This document shows positions 16,177 to 23,408 of a stretch of DNA of 33,821 bases, piece by piece (within the stretch, counting starts at the first letter, position 1; each line of letters starts with the position of its first letter). The DNA comes from Micromonospora orduensis (lineage in GTDB: Bacteria; Actinomycetota; Actinomycetes; Mycobacteriales; Micromonosporaceae): contig NZ_VDFY01000100.1 in the NCBI RefSeq assembly GCF_006228125.1, positions 1 through 33,821 on the forward strand, written 5' to 3'. The notes below the pieces were generated by a model. It did not search any database. It had not been told where the DNA came from and saw only the letters and a list, made by a program, of their open reading frames with translations. The translations under genes and the position numbers were made by a program.

Positions 16177-16980
16177 ATGACAAGCGGCACCAACGACGAC
16201 ACGTACACGTTCGACAACGGCGCACCGGACGCGGTCGCACAGATGCACGCGCTGGAATCCTTCCTGGACCCGATCACCACACGCCGTCTGGCCCGGCCGG
16301 TGCTGCGACCGGGGGCGGCCTGCTGGGAGGTCGGCGCGGGCGGCGGCTCGATGGCCCGACGGATCGCCCGCGCCGTCGGCGACACCGGCGACGTGCTGGC
16401 CACGGACATCGACCCCACACACCTCGTGGCCGACGGCAACCTGCGCGTACGCCGACACGACGTCCGCACCGAACCGCCACCCGCTGACGCGTTCGACCTG
16501 ATCCACGCCCGGCTGGTGCTGCTGCACCTCCCCGATCGACGACGGGTCCTGCGTACGCTCGCCGGCGCGCTGGCCCCCGGCGGGTGGCTCGTGGTGGAGG
16601 AGTTCGACTGCACCGGGCCGCTGCGGGTGCTGACCGCACCGACGGACGACGCCGCGAAGCTCTTCGCGCAGGTCATGGATGCCATGATGGGCGTCCTGGA
16701 GGACCACGGCGCCGACCTGGGATGGGCGCAGGACGTGCACACCGAGATGGCCCTCGCCGGCCTGACCGATCTGGACACCATCACCCACTCGCAGAGCTGG
16801 GCCGGCGGTTCGACCGGAACCTCGCTCTACGAGACGAACTCCCGCCAGTTGGAGCCGGACCTGCTCGCCGCGGGGCTGTCGCCCAACCAGCTGAACGCCT
16901 TCCGGCGACTGGTGCGTGACCCCGCGTTCGCCGTCATGTCGTACCACTTCGTCTCCACGCGGGGCCGGCTACGAGGCTGA
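16177..16980 (+). CDS. Class I SAM-dependent methyltransferase
   Basis: A 267-residue methyltransferase with a Rossmann-type SAM-binding fold. Motif I is WEVGAGGGS (residues 50-58), the acidic ribose-binding residue lies in ATDIDPTHL, and DLIHARLVLLHLP and LAPGGWLVVEE match later motifs. Substrate cannot be read from sequence; the ubiE/small-molecule type is likeliest. GAAGAGGT precedes the ATG and the gene begins 32 bp after the importer, so it is probably the last gene of that operon. It converges on the PAS-GAF gene 34 bp downstream. A methyltransferase at the end of a transporter/sensor operon suggests a modification step on the imported compound or on a signal derived from it (inference). 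Confidence 0.85.
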   Translation: MTSGTNDDTYTFDNGAPDAVAQMHALESFLDPITTRRLARPVLRPGAACWEVGAGGGSMARRIARAVGDTGDVLATDIDPTHLVADGNLRVRRHDVRTEPPPADAFDLIHARLVLLHLPDRRRVLRTLAGALAPGGWLVVEEFDCTGPLRVLTAPTDDAAKLFAQVMDAMMGVLEDHGADLGWAQDVHTEMALAGLTDLDTITHSQSWAGGSTGTSLYETNSRQLEPDLLAAGLSPNQLNAFRRLVRDPAFAVMSYHFVSTRGRLRG

Positions 16981-17014
16981 GAGCACCCGACACCCCAGCC
17001 GCGACCGTCAGTCG

Positions 17015-18307
17015 TCAGCGGTTGAGGTAGGCCGCCAGGCCGCCGAGTTCCTCGTTGGCGATGAACACCGACCGCACGTTGAGGATGGCCTCCTCGACGT
17101 GGGTGGGGCAGCCCCACGCCGAGTCGCCCCACGAGTCGGCGATCTTTATCTCGGCTGGCGCGGGGCAGCCGGCGGGACCGCCGAGCTGGCAGCGTTCCGG
17201 GTGCGGCGCGGCGGCCTGTGCGGCGGCGGCGGCGCGTACCCGGGCGGCGAGTTCCGCGGCGGCGGCGGCGCGTTGCTCGGCCTCGGCACGCAGTTCCCGT
17301 TCCGCGCGTACCGCCCTGGCCAGGTCGTCATGGGCTGACTTGGCGCGGGCCTCGGCCGACGCCTTCGCCTGCTCGATGTGGTGCCGCTCGATGGCCAGGG
17401 CGGCGGTGCCGGCGAAGACGCGGATGAGCGCGAGGTCGGCGTCCTGCGGGACGCGCGGGGTGCGGTGGTACATGGCGAAGGTGCCCAGCAGGCCACCGTC
17501 GCGGGCCAGGATCGGCGTGGACCAGCAGGCGCCCAGTCCGGCCTGGCTGGCCAGGTCCCGGAAGTCGTTCCAGAAGGGATCGGTGGCGATGTCGGTGACG
17601 ATGACCGGCTCCCGCCGGTGCGCGGCGGTGCCGCATGAGCCGACACCTTCGCCGGTGGCGATCCCGTCGATGGCCTTGTTGTAGAAGTCGGGCAGGCTCG
17701 GCGCGGCGCCGTGCCGGAGGTGCCGGCCGTCGGGATCGGCGAGGAGTACGGAGACGAGCACCTCCCGCGGCGCGAGGTTCTCGATACAGCTGGCCATCCC
17801 GTCGAGCACCTCGGTCAGGGGTGCCTGGCGGGCGATCTGCTCCAGCAGGGCGCGGTGTTCGACCATCAGCCGTTGGGCGTGCTTGACCTGGGTGGTCTCC
17901 ACGCCGAGCAGACGAATACCGATCACGTTGCCGACGGCGTCGCGGCGTGGCTCGCAGGTGAAGTCGAAGAACGTCTCCCGCGTGTACGGGCCGCTGCCCA
18001 GTACGACCCGGACGTCACGGCCGGTGTCGGGCTCACCCGTGCGGTAGACCTGGTCCAGCAGAGCGACGAAGTCCTGACCGGCCAGTTCGGGCATCAGGTC
18101 CGCGAGCGCGACGCCGGTGCGTGCCCGTTCTTCGCCGATGCTGGCGAAGAACGTCGGGTTGGCCGTCTCTACCAGGTGTGCCGGCCCGGCAAGCGACGCG
18201 AAGAGGGCCGTGGACTGCCCGAACAGCGCCCGTAGGTCCTCCTCCGCTCCCTGCCGGGTGACCGCCGGATCCGGAGCAGTCGGCTGCTGGCCTGATACCG
18301 CCGTCAT
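17015..18307 (-). CDS. PAS-GAF sensor protein with a Cys/His-rich C-terminal module, no output domain
   Basis: A 430-residue cytosolic protein. A PAS-like domain covers about 30-140 (with AGPAHLVETANPTFFASIG). A GAF domain covers about 150-310 (VLVSVLLADPDGRHLRHG through GSCGTAAHRREPVIVTDI). An Ala/Glu/Arg-rich coiled coil covers about 312-365. The last 62 residues form a compact module with Cys373, Cys381, Cys400 and His403 (pattern C-x7-C-x18-C-x2-H), followed by a conserved-looking helix (EEAILNVRSVFIANEE). The four Cys/His could bind a metal. There is no kinase, GGDEF, PP2C or ANTAR domain, so signal output must go through a partner or this tail. Start: ATG 18307; the ribosome binding site is weak (AGGGACAGG some distance upstream). 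It converges on the importer/methyltransferase operon. Confidence 0.8.
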   Translation of the reverse strand: MTAVSGQQPTAPDPAVTRQGAEEDLRALFGQSTALFASLAGPAHLVETANPTFFASIGEERARTGVALADLMPELAGQDFVALLDQVYRTGEPDTGRDVRVVLGSGPYTRETFFDFTCEPRRDAVGNVIGIRLLGVETTQVKHAQRLMVEHRALLEQIARQAPLTEVLDGMASCIENLAPREVLVSVLLADPDGRHLRHGAAPSLPDFYNKAIDGIATGEGVGSCGTAAHRREPVIVTDIATDPFWNDFRDLASQAGLGACWSTPILARDGGLLGTFAMYHRTPRVPQDADLALIRVFAGTAALAIERHHIEQAKASAEARAKSAHDDLARAVRAERELRAEAEQRAAAAAELAARVRAAAAAQAAAPHPERCQLGGPAGCPAPAEIKIADSWGDSAWGCPTHVEEAILNVRSVFIANEELGGLAAYLNR

Positions 18308-18356
18308 GTTGTGGCCTGTCCCTCATCCGCAGACACGTGGAGTGGTCGATGAATCA

Positions 18357-18377
18357 CCGGCCAATGACAGTGGCCGG
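18357..18377 (-). terminator. Possible hairpin downstream of the OsmC-like gene
   Basis: CCGGCCA (18357-18363) pairs with TGGCCGG (18371-18377) around a 7-nt loop, about 70 bp after the OsmC-like stop and about 50 bp upstream of the PAS-GAF start. It could end the OsmC transcript or affect the PAS-GAF leader. The stem is short, so the call is tentative. Confidence 0.3.
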
Positions 18378-18447
18378 CCGTGTTGTCGAGCGCTACCAAC
18401 CTACGGGAAACCGCCTCCCGTCGCCCGCGGTGGGCCGGGGCGTCCTG

Positions 18448-18891
18448 TCACGCTTCAGGGGCGTCGCCCGCTTCGACTATGGAGACGGAAGTGCCCAATT
18501 CGACGGTACGGGAGACGGTGCACAGCCGGTCGTGGGACTGGTGCAGCGACCGGGGCAGCGCCTCGCGGGCCTTGTCGCCGTCCGGACCCGGCGGAAACGT
18601 CACGGTGAACTCCACCCGGAGGTTCTGCATCCGGTTGCCGCCGGCCTCGTCCCGGACCTTGTCGCCGGTGACGTCGACGGAGAACCGCGTCGGCTCGGCC
18701 CGGCGGCTGGTGATGTGGTCCACGTCTATCGCGGTGCAGCCGCCGAGGGCTGCCAGAAGGAGTTCCACAGGCGTGAAGCTGGCGTCCTCGCCGGTGCCCA
18801 TCGACATCGATCCGCCGCGGACGTTCCGCGCGACGTAGTTCCCCACGCTGGTGCGCTCGATCTCCACCGAGCGGAAGGTGTCGTCACTCAT
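18448..18891 (-). CDS. OsmC-family peroxiredoxin-like protein
   Basis: A 147-residue protein of the OsmC/Ohr superfamily, thiol peroxidases acting on hydroperoxides in the cytosol. Both redox cysteines are present: Cys52 in LGGCTAIDV and Cys124 in DRLCTVSRTVE, at the family's usual spacing. Early GGSMSMG and SFTPVELLLAALGG also fit. Start ATG 18891 is chosen because the family's N-terminus (residues SVEIERTSVGNYVARN) begins directly after it; the ribosome binding site is weak. Whether it is OsmC proper or the broader YhfA-like group cannot be decided by eye. Confidence 0.85.
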   Translation of the reverse strand: MSDDTFRSVEIERTSVGNYVARNVRGGSMSMGTGEDASFTPVELLLAALGGCTAIDVDHITSRRAEPTRFSVDVTGDKVRDEAGGNRMQNLRVEFTVTFPPGPDGDKAREALPRSLHQSHDRLCTVSRTVELGTSVSIVEAGDAPEA

Positions 18892-18965
18892 GACTGGGAA
18901 ACTACCCTGGCCGGCGGCCACCAACCTGGCGGCTTGCGCCGCGCGTTGTCCCGCTTGCCGGATCG

Positions 18966-19412
18966 TCAACCGGTCCGGGTGCGCAGGCCCCGCGCCAGGG
19001 TGGGGATCATCACCGCCGCCGGGACGAGGTGCAGCGCGACAAGGGCCGTGACGGTGGCGGTGTCGCCGCCGGAGAGCACTGGCGGAACCAGCGAGATCGC
19101 GGTCAGCGTGCCGGCCGTCCAGACGAACCGTTGCGCGGGGCGCGCGCTCCACCGGAGCAGAGCGACGGCGATGAGGATGCCGACGACCGATAGGAGGCCG
19201 GTCACCACGGCGAACCCGGAGAGCGGGATCGTCTCGCCGCCGTCGGGGATCTCGAAGTCGACGCCGACGGCCCGGGCGAGCGCGGCGGCGAGGGTGGTGG
19301 CCGCCACCGCGGCCAGCGTGGCCGCGAGACCGACGCCGGCGAGCCCACGGATGCGGTGGCCGGTCCGGCCCGCTACCGGGGCGGCGACGACTGTGTCATT
19401 CGTGCTGTCCAT
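18966..19412 (-). CDS. DUF6069-family membrane protein
   Basis: A 148-residue protein with four predicted membrane helices (LAGVGLAATLAAVAATTLAAAL; FAVVTGLLSVVGILIAVALL; FVWTAGTLTAISLVPPVLS; ALVALHLVPAAVMIPTLA). Family features are the RFVWTAG segment after helix 2 and the closing HLVPAAVMIPTLARGLR. Function is unknown. The start at ATG 19412 has GGAG eight bases upstream. The frame is open further upstream to a GTG at 19694 without a stop, so a 242-residue product with an extra N-terminal cupin-like part is possible. Confidence 0.7.
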   Translation of the reverse strand: MDSTNDTVVAAPVAGRTGHRIRGLAGVGLAATLAAVAATTLAAALARAVGVDFEIPDGGETIPLSGFAVVTGLLSVVGILIAVALLRWSARPAQRFVWTAGTLTAISLVPPVLSGGDTATVTALVALHLVPAAVMIPTLARGLRTRTG

Positions 19413-19694
19413 GTCGCATCTCCAACGGTTGGTAACTGGCATCGGGGGTGTGTCGACAGGTCTGCCGCACGGGGTGGCGACACGCACCCTGGCCGTACGA
19501 CGGCCGGGGTTGCGCAGGGCGCGGACGCCTGTGCCGTGGAGCCAGAACCCGGCGTCACGGCCGAGGACCGGCCCCGGCTCGCCGTCACGCAGCTCCAGCT
19601 GCACCCGCCCGCGGATGACCACGGCGAACGCGTCGCGCCAGTGGGCGGCGACCACCGCGACGCGTGCGCCGCCGCGCAGCGTGAGCGTCCACAC
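19413..19694 (-). other. In-frame cupin-like stretch between the ECF sigma gene and the DUF6069 gene
   Basis: This 94-codon segment is open from a GTG at 19694, five bases after the sigma-factor stop, and runs in frame into the DUF6069 ATG without a stop codon. Its translation looks like one half of a small cupin barrel (VAVVAAHWRDAFAVVIRGRV, then GRDAGFWLHGTGVRALRNPG). It may be a separate small gene that has lost its own stop, the N-terminal part of a fused protein, or translated leader. Position right after the sigma gene suggests co-expression with it. Confidence 0.4.
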
Positions 19695-19699
19695 CGGGA

Positions 19700-20674
19700 C
19701 TACTCGGTGTCGTGTGCCGGCAGCCGCTCCGGCAACCCGAGCCGCGGGAACTGGTCGCCGTGGAAGGTGGTGATCTCGGTGATCGCGCCGCCGGTGATGC
19801 GCAGGACGTCGATGGTCAGCGGCAGGTACGCCCCCTCCCGCTCGCGCCAGTGGTAGAAGGCGATGGCGGGTTGCCGGTTGACGGCGGTGGGGACGGCGCG
19901 CAGTCCCGTCATGTCCCCGAAGCCACCCTCGACCCAGTCGTTGACCACGGCGTCGCGGCCGACCTGCAGACCCGGGGTGGGCGGCATCGAGCAGCGGACG
20001 TCGTCCCGCAACAGGGTGGTCAGCGTGGGGATGTCCGTGGCCACGCTGGCGGCGGTGTAGCGGCGTACCAGCTCGCGGCTCCCCGCGTCCTCCTCGCCGC
20101 CGGTCCAGTCCTGCCGCTCGGCGGGCAGGTGCTCCCGCATCCCGGCACGGGCCCGCTGCAACGCGCTGTTCACGGAGTTGACCGAATCTCCGAGCAGCTC
20201 CGCGACGTCCCTCGCCGGCCAGCCGAGCACGTCCCGCAGGATCAGCACGGCCCGCGGGCGCGGCGCGAGGTGCTGGACGGCGACCAGGTACACCAGCTCG
20301 ATCGTCTCCCGCGCGACGGCAACCGCCTCCGGCTCGTCCGCGTCACCGGCGGCCAGCTCGTCAAGCAGCCGGTCCGGGTACGGCTGCAGCCACAGCACCT
20401 CCCCGCCGGTGGCGGGTTCGGGGCGGCGCTTGGCGAGCAGGTCCAGGCAGGCGTTGGTGGCGATCCGGTACAGCCAGGCCCGGAACGTGGAGCGCCCCGC
20501 GAAGGTCTCCCGCCGCCGCCACGCCCGCAGGAACGTCTCCTGCACGGTGTCCTCGGCGTCCTCGAACGACCCGAGCATCCGGTAGCAGTGCACGTGCAGC
20601 TCCCGCCGGTGCCGCTGCGCCAGCCCCGAGAACGCCGACTCGTCGACCTCGCCCAGCTGTGTATCCGCGCTCAT
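19700..20674 (-). CDS. ECF sigma factor with C-terminal SnoaL-like domain (SigG/SigX5 type)
   Basis: A 324-residue extracytoplasmic-function sigma factor. Region 2 (about 16-82) shows HCYRMLGSFEDAEDTVQETF and the promoter-melting segment FRAWLYRIATNACLDLL. Region 4 (about 140-195) shows PRPRAVLILRDVLGWPARDVA. Residues about 205-320 form a SnoaL-like (NTF2-fold) domain (RRYTAASVATDIPTLTTLL), which in such sigma factors replaces a separate anti-sigma control. No anti-sigma gene is next door, in agreement. The start is ATG 20674, preceded by GGAAGGA; the longer frame from 20746 adds a low-quality N-terminus. The gene is divergent from the DUF6582-like gene across a 155-bp gap. Confidence 0.88.
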   Translation of the reverse strand: MSADTQLGEVDESAFSGLAQRHRRELHVHCYRMLGSFEDAEDTVQETFLRAWRRRETFAGRSTFRAWLYRIATNACLDLLAKRRPEPATGGEVLWLQPYPDRLLDELAAGDADEPEAVAVARETIELVYLVAVQHLAPRPRAVLILRDVLGWPARDVAELLGDSVNSVNSALQRARAGMREHLPAERQDWTGGEEDAGSRELVRRYTAASVATDIPTLTTLLRDDVRCSMPPTPGLQVGRDAVVNDWVEGGFGDMTGLRAVPTAVNRQPAIAFYHWREREGAYLPLTIDVLRITGGAITEITTFHGDQFPRLGLPERLPAHDTE

Positions 20675-20829
20675 CACGTCATCCTTCCGCCTCGTCACGT
20701 CCTGTCGTAGGTATGACGGGCGTCGGCGCGACAACTCATCACCCACGCGCGGCGGCGCGCAGGAACAGGCGGCGGGGAAATGTCCGGTCGACGGGGTGCT
20801 GTCGGGTGACGAATGGGTATCGGTAGGCG

Positions 20830-21126
20830 ATGAGGTCCACCTGGAAGCCCCACGAGGAGCACGGAACCCTGTCCGAGAAGGAGAAGCGCGAGCTGCCGGC
20901 GAGTGTCTTCGCGTTTCCCGACAAGCGCAAGGAACCGCTTACCGACGCGGCTCACGTCCGCAACGCCGTCGCCCGGTTCGACCAGGTGCAGGGCGTCGAC
21001 GACGAGGAGCGCGATCTGGCGTTCCAAAACATCCTCGCCGCCGCCGCACACTACGGCGTCGACGTCGTGGAGACCGACTGGCACCAGCTGGGCCGCCGGC
21101 CCCACACGCCGAACCCCGCCCACTGA
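20830..21126 (+). CDS. DUF6582-like small protein
   Basis: A 98-residue acidic/basic soluble protein. The central part (LPASVFAFPDKRKEPLTD, then AAHVRNAVARFDQVQGVDD) and the helix that follows match the actinobacterial and phage-associated DUF6582 pattern, as I recall it. Function is unknown. ATG 20830 has only a weak GGTAGG upstream. It stands alone between the divergent sigma gene and the convergent gene at 21470. Confidence 0.68.
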   Translation: MRSTWKPHEEHGTLSEKEKRELPASVFAFPDKRKEPLTDAAHVRNAVARFDQVQGVDDEERDLAFQNILAAAAHYGVDVVETDWHQLGRRPHTPNPAH

Positions 21127-21182
21127 GCAGCTCGACCAGCGCGTACGCCGTGCCGTCGGACACGGATCGTCGCGCGTCGGCG

Positions 21183-21470
21183 TCAGAAGGGAGGTGCGTC
21201 CTCGCCCATCAACGCCAGGACGACGCCCCCCTTTCCGCTCTTGAGGCTCTGGACCACGACCTTGCCGGTGCTGCCGTCGGGCAGCTCCAGGGTGAAGGTC
21301 TTCCCCACCGCGTTCTTGGGACCGTTGCCGGCGCTGTTGGCGGGTCGGAAGTCACCTGCCCAGGGTGGGACCCCACCCCTGCGGGCGGGTTCGGCGAAGA
21401 GAGCGGCGGTGCCGGGGGTCCGGGTGCCGTCGGAGGCGAGAAGCACTGAGGCGCTGCGATAGGTAGCCAT
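21183..21470 (-). CDS. Unknown 95-aa protein
   Basis: A 95-residue soluble protein that I do not recognise. It starts MATYRSASVLLASDG, has a Gly/Pro-rich middle and ends with a beta-rich part (GKTFTLELPDGSTGKVVVQS, then GGVVLALMGEDAPPF). Third-position bias supports coding. ATG 21470 is preferred over an in-frame TTG at 21479, but neither has a good ribosome binding site, so the transcript may be leaderless. It is divergent from the HNH-like gene, sharing a 53-bp gap. Confidence 0.6.
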   Translation of the reverse strand: MATYRSASVLLASDGTRTPGTAALFAEPARRGGVPPWAGDFRPANSAGNGPKNAVGKTFTLELPDGSTGKVVVQSLKSGKGGVVLALMGEDAPPF

Positions 21471-21523
21471 ATGCGCCAAAGGCTATCCCGGACCGCGCTC
21501 GCCGAACAGGCTAGTTTGCTCGG

Positions 21524-21964
21524 ATGAGTCTCCTCGATGACGTGGCGAAGCGTGACGGTTGGCGTTGCTGGGTGTGCGACGAGCCGGTCGACGCCGACAT
21601 CTCGGTGAACGACCCGCGTGGTCCCAGCGTCGACAGCCGCACCGCCGACAGGAAGGCCAAGGTCACCGAGCGGCTCGCCCACCGTGCCTGCAACTCACGC
21701 AAGGGGGCGGTCAAGGTGGTCATCGCCTGGCCGGACCGGCTGCACGTGGTGGAGCCCGCGCCGCTGATCACCGTCGCCGAACGGCTCGACCGCAAGGGTG
21801 GTCGCGAGCTGGTCGCCCGCTGCCCGAGCAGGAAGGACGCCCAGGAGGCGGCGGACTGGCTGGTCGACCGGTTCTCCCGGCTGGTGCCCGGCCTGCCGGT
21901 GACCGCCAGCGTCGACGCCGGTGGCGGGCAGTACCTCGTGGCCCTGGCCGCCGGCCGTCGCTGA
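21524..21964 (+). CDS. Small HNH-nuclease-like protein
   Basis: A 146-residue protein whose N-terminal half looks like a zinc-bound HNH core: a knuckle CWVC (residues 16-19), then NDPRGPSVDS, then LAHRACNSRKG with the second His/Cys pair. The C-terminal half (SRKDAQEAADWLVDRFSRLV) is helical and unassigned. HNH proteins of this size can be DNA nucleases. The gene stands alone with no partner that would mark it as restriction or phage packaging, so a role in DNA cutting is inference. The ATG has no clear ribosome binding site, as in its divergent neighbour. Confidence 0.6.
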   Translation: MSLLDDVAKRDGWRCWVCDEPVDADISVNDPRGPSVDSRTADRKAKVTERLAHRACNSRKGAVKVVIAWPDRLHVVEPAPLITVAERLDRKGGRELVARCPSRKDAQEAADWLVDRFSRLVPGLPVTASVDAGGGQYLVALAAGRR

Positions 21965-21975
21965 CCGGTGGTCCC

Positions 21976-21990
21976 GGCCGGCGACCGGCC
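21976..21990 (+). terminator. Short hairpin after the HNH-like gene
   Basis: GGCCGG (21976-21981) pairs with CCGGCC (21985-21990) around a 3-nt loop, 11 bp after the HNH-like stop. It is short and lies in GC-rich DNA where such repeats are common, so it is only a possible terminator. Confidence 0.25.
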
Positions 21991-22044
21991 TGGTGGGCGA
22001 CCGGGCGCGGAAGGCTGTCGTACCCGGCTGCGAGGCTTGCGGTC

Positions 22045-22689
22045 ATGGCGACGTTCGTTCTGATCCACGGCGGCGGGGGCAGCGCGTGGGACTGGCATCT
22101 TCTGGTCCCCGAGCTGACCGGGCGCGGCCACGACGTGGTGGTACCGGAACTGCCGATCGAGGACCCGTCGGCGGGGTTCGCCGAGTTCCGCGAGACGGTC
22201 GTGAACGCGATCGGCGAACGGGGCGACCTCGTCGTCGTCGGACAGTCGTACGGCGCGTTCACCGCACCCCTGATCGCCGACGAGCTGCCTGTGCGGCTGA
22301 TCGTCCTGCTCACGCCGATGATCCCGAGGCCCGGCGAGAGGCCCGGAGACTGGTGGAGCAACACCGGTTACCACGGCACCGAAGGGCTCAGCGAGGAGCA
22401 GCAGTTCTACAACGGCGTGCCGGCCGAGATCGTCGCGGAGGCAGCCGCGCACAACCGGGATCAGGTCAGTGCCGAAGGGGACGAGCCGTGGCCTCTGGAC
22501 GACTGGCCGGACGTGCCGACGAAGATCCTCATCGGCCGCGAGGACCGGTTCTTCCTCCCGGCCTTCCAACGCCGCGTCGCCGCCGACCGGCTCCAGGTCA
22601 CCCCAGATGAGATCGACGGGGGCCACACCGTGGCGCTCAGCCACCCGAAGCAACTCGCCGACCGGCTGACCGCCTACCTGCTGCGCTGA
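22045..22689 (+). CDS. Alpha/beta hydrolase (MenH/esterase-like)
   Basis: A 214-residue cytosolic alpha/beta-fold hydrolase. The oxyanion-hole motif HGGGGSAWDW (residues 8-17), the nucleophile elbow GQSYGAF with Ser68, an acidic residue in IGREDRFF and the C-terminal His in GGHTVALS make up a full catalytic set. It is short for the family, with a small cap. It is often annotated as a salicylate-esterase-type or general hydrolase; the substrate is unknown. GAGG lies upstream of the ATG. A longer in-frame extension upstream is rejected because it overlaps the HNH-like gene. Confidence 0.83.
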   Translation: MATFVLIHGGGGSAWDWHLLVPELTGRGHDVVVPELPIEDPSAGFAEFRETVVNAIGERGDLVVVGQSYGAFTAPLIADELPVRLIVLLTPMIPRPGERPGDWWSNTGYHGTEGLSEEQQFYNGVPAEIVAEAAAHNRDQVSAEGDEPWPLDDWPDVPTKILIGREDRFFLPAFQRRVAADRLQVTPDEIDGGHTVALSHPKQLADRLTAYLLR

Positions 22690-22768
22690 CGGGCGCCAGC
22701 GGCTCCGCCGTGAAAGGGGCGGCCGGAGACCACGTGGTTCGATCGACAGCGTTGATCCAAAAGGGGGC

Positions 22769-23308
22769 ATGGTGGCGCGTACGGCGATCATCTTTCACGG
22801 GACCGGCGGCAACCCGGACGTGTGCTGGTATCGCTGGCTGGCGGGGCGGCTGGAGGCCCGGGGCTACGCCGTCGAGGTGCCGCACCACCCCGGCATCAAC
22901 AACGAGCCGATCGCCACGTTCCTGCCGAAGGTGCTGAACGCGCACAGCTTCGACGGGGACACCGTCCTCGTGGGTCACTCCGGCGGCGCCGCGCTCCTCC
23001 TGGCGCTCCTGGAGCATGTCGGTGTCACCGTCGCGCAGGCGATCCTGGTCGCCGGCTACTGCACCCGGCCCAACACGAGCGAGGAACCGGTCCTGCAGGA
23101 GAGCTACGACTGGGCCGCGATCCGGTCGCACGTGCGGGACATCTCCTTCATCAACTCCCGCGAGGATCCGTACGGCTGCGACGAGCGCCAGGGACGCGCC
23201 ATGTTCGAGCGGCTCGGCGGCACCCAGATCGTGCGCGACGACGGGCACTTCGGCGACTACGACCAGCCGTACGAGCGGTTCGAGCTGCTCGACCGACTCA
23301 TCCCCTGA
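22769..23308 (+). CDS. RBBP9/YdeN-type serine hydrolase
   Basis: A 179-residue minimal alpha/beta hydrolase. It has the family's early HGTGGNPDVCWYRWL, the nucleophile elbow GHSGGA with Ser71, the acidic site in NSREDPYGC and the catalytic His in DDGHFGDYDQ. These proteins act on small esters or amides, with poorly known substrates. AAAGGGGG precedes the ATG. It is a second, distinct alpha/beta hydrolase 79 bp after the first, but the two are not close paralogues. Confidence 0.85.
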   Translation: MVARTAIIFHGTGGNPDVCWYRWLAGRLEARGYAVEVPHHPGINNEPIATFLPKVLNAHSFDGDTVLVGHSGGAALLLALLEHVGVTVAQAILVAGYCTRPNTSEEPVLQESYDWAAIRSHVRDISFINSREDPYGCDERQGRAMFERLGGTQIVRDDGHFGDYDQPYERFELLDRLIP

Positions 23309-23408
23309 CGTGTGCCCGCTCCGCGGGCCAGGCCGGCCGGTCCCCGTCGTCGCGTCCGGGGGACGTCGCCGGTCGCGACGTCGGACGGCGCACTGCCACA
23401 ATCAGTAC

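Noticed and set aside
22045..23308. Tandem duplication of an alpha/beta hydrolase
   Set aside because: The two proteins differ in length, cap region and motif context (MenH-like versus RBBP9/YdeN-like), so they are not a recent duplication.
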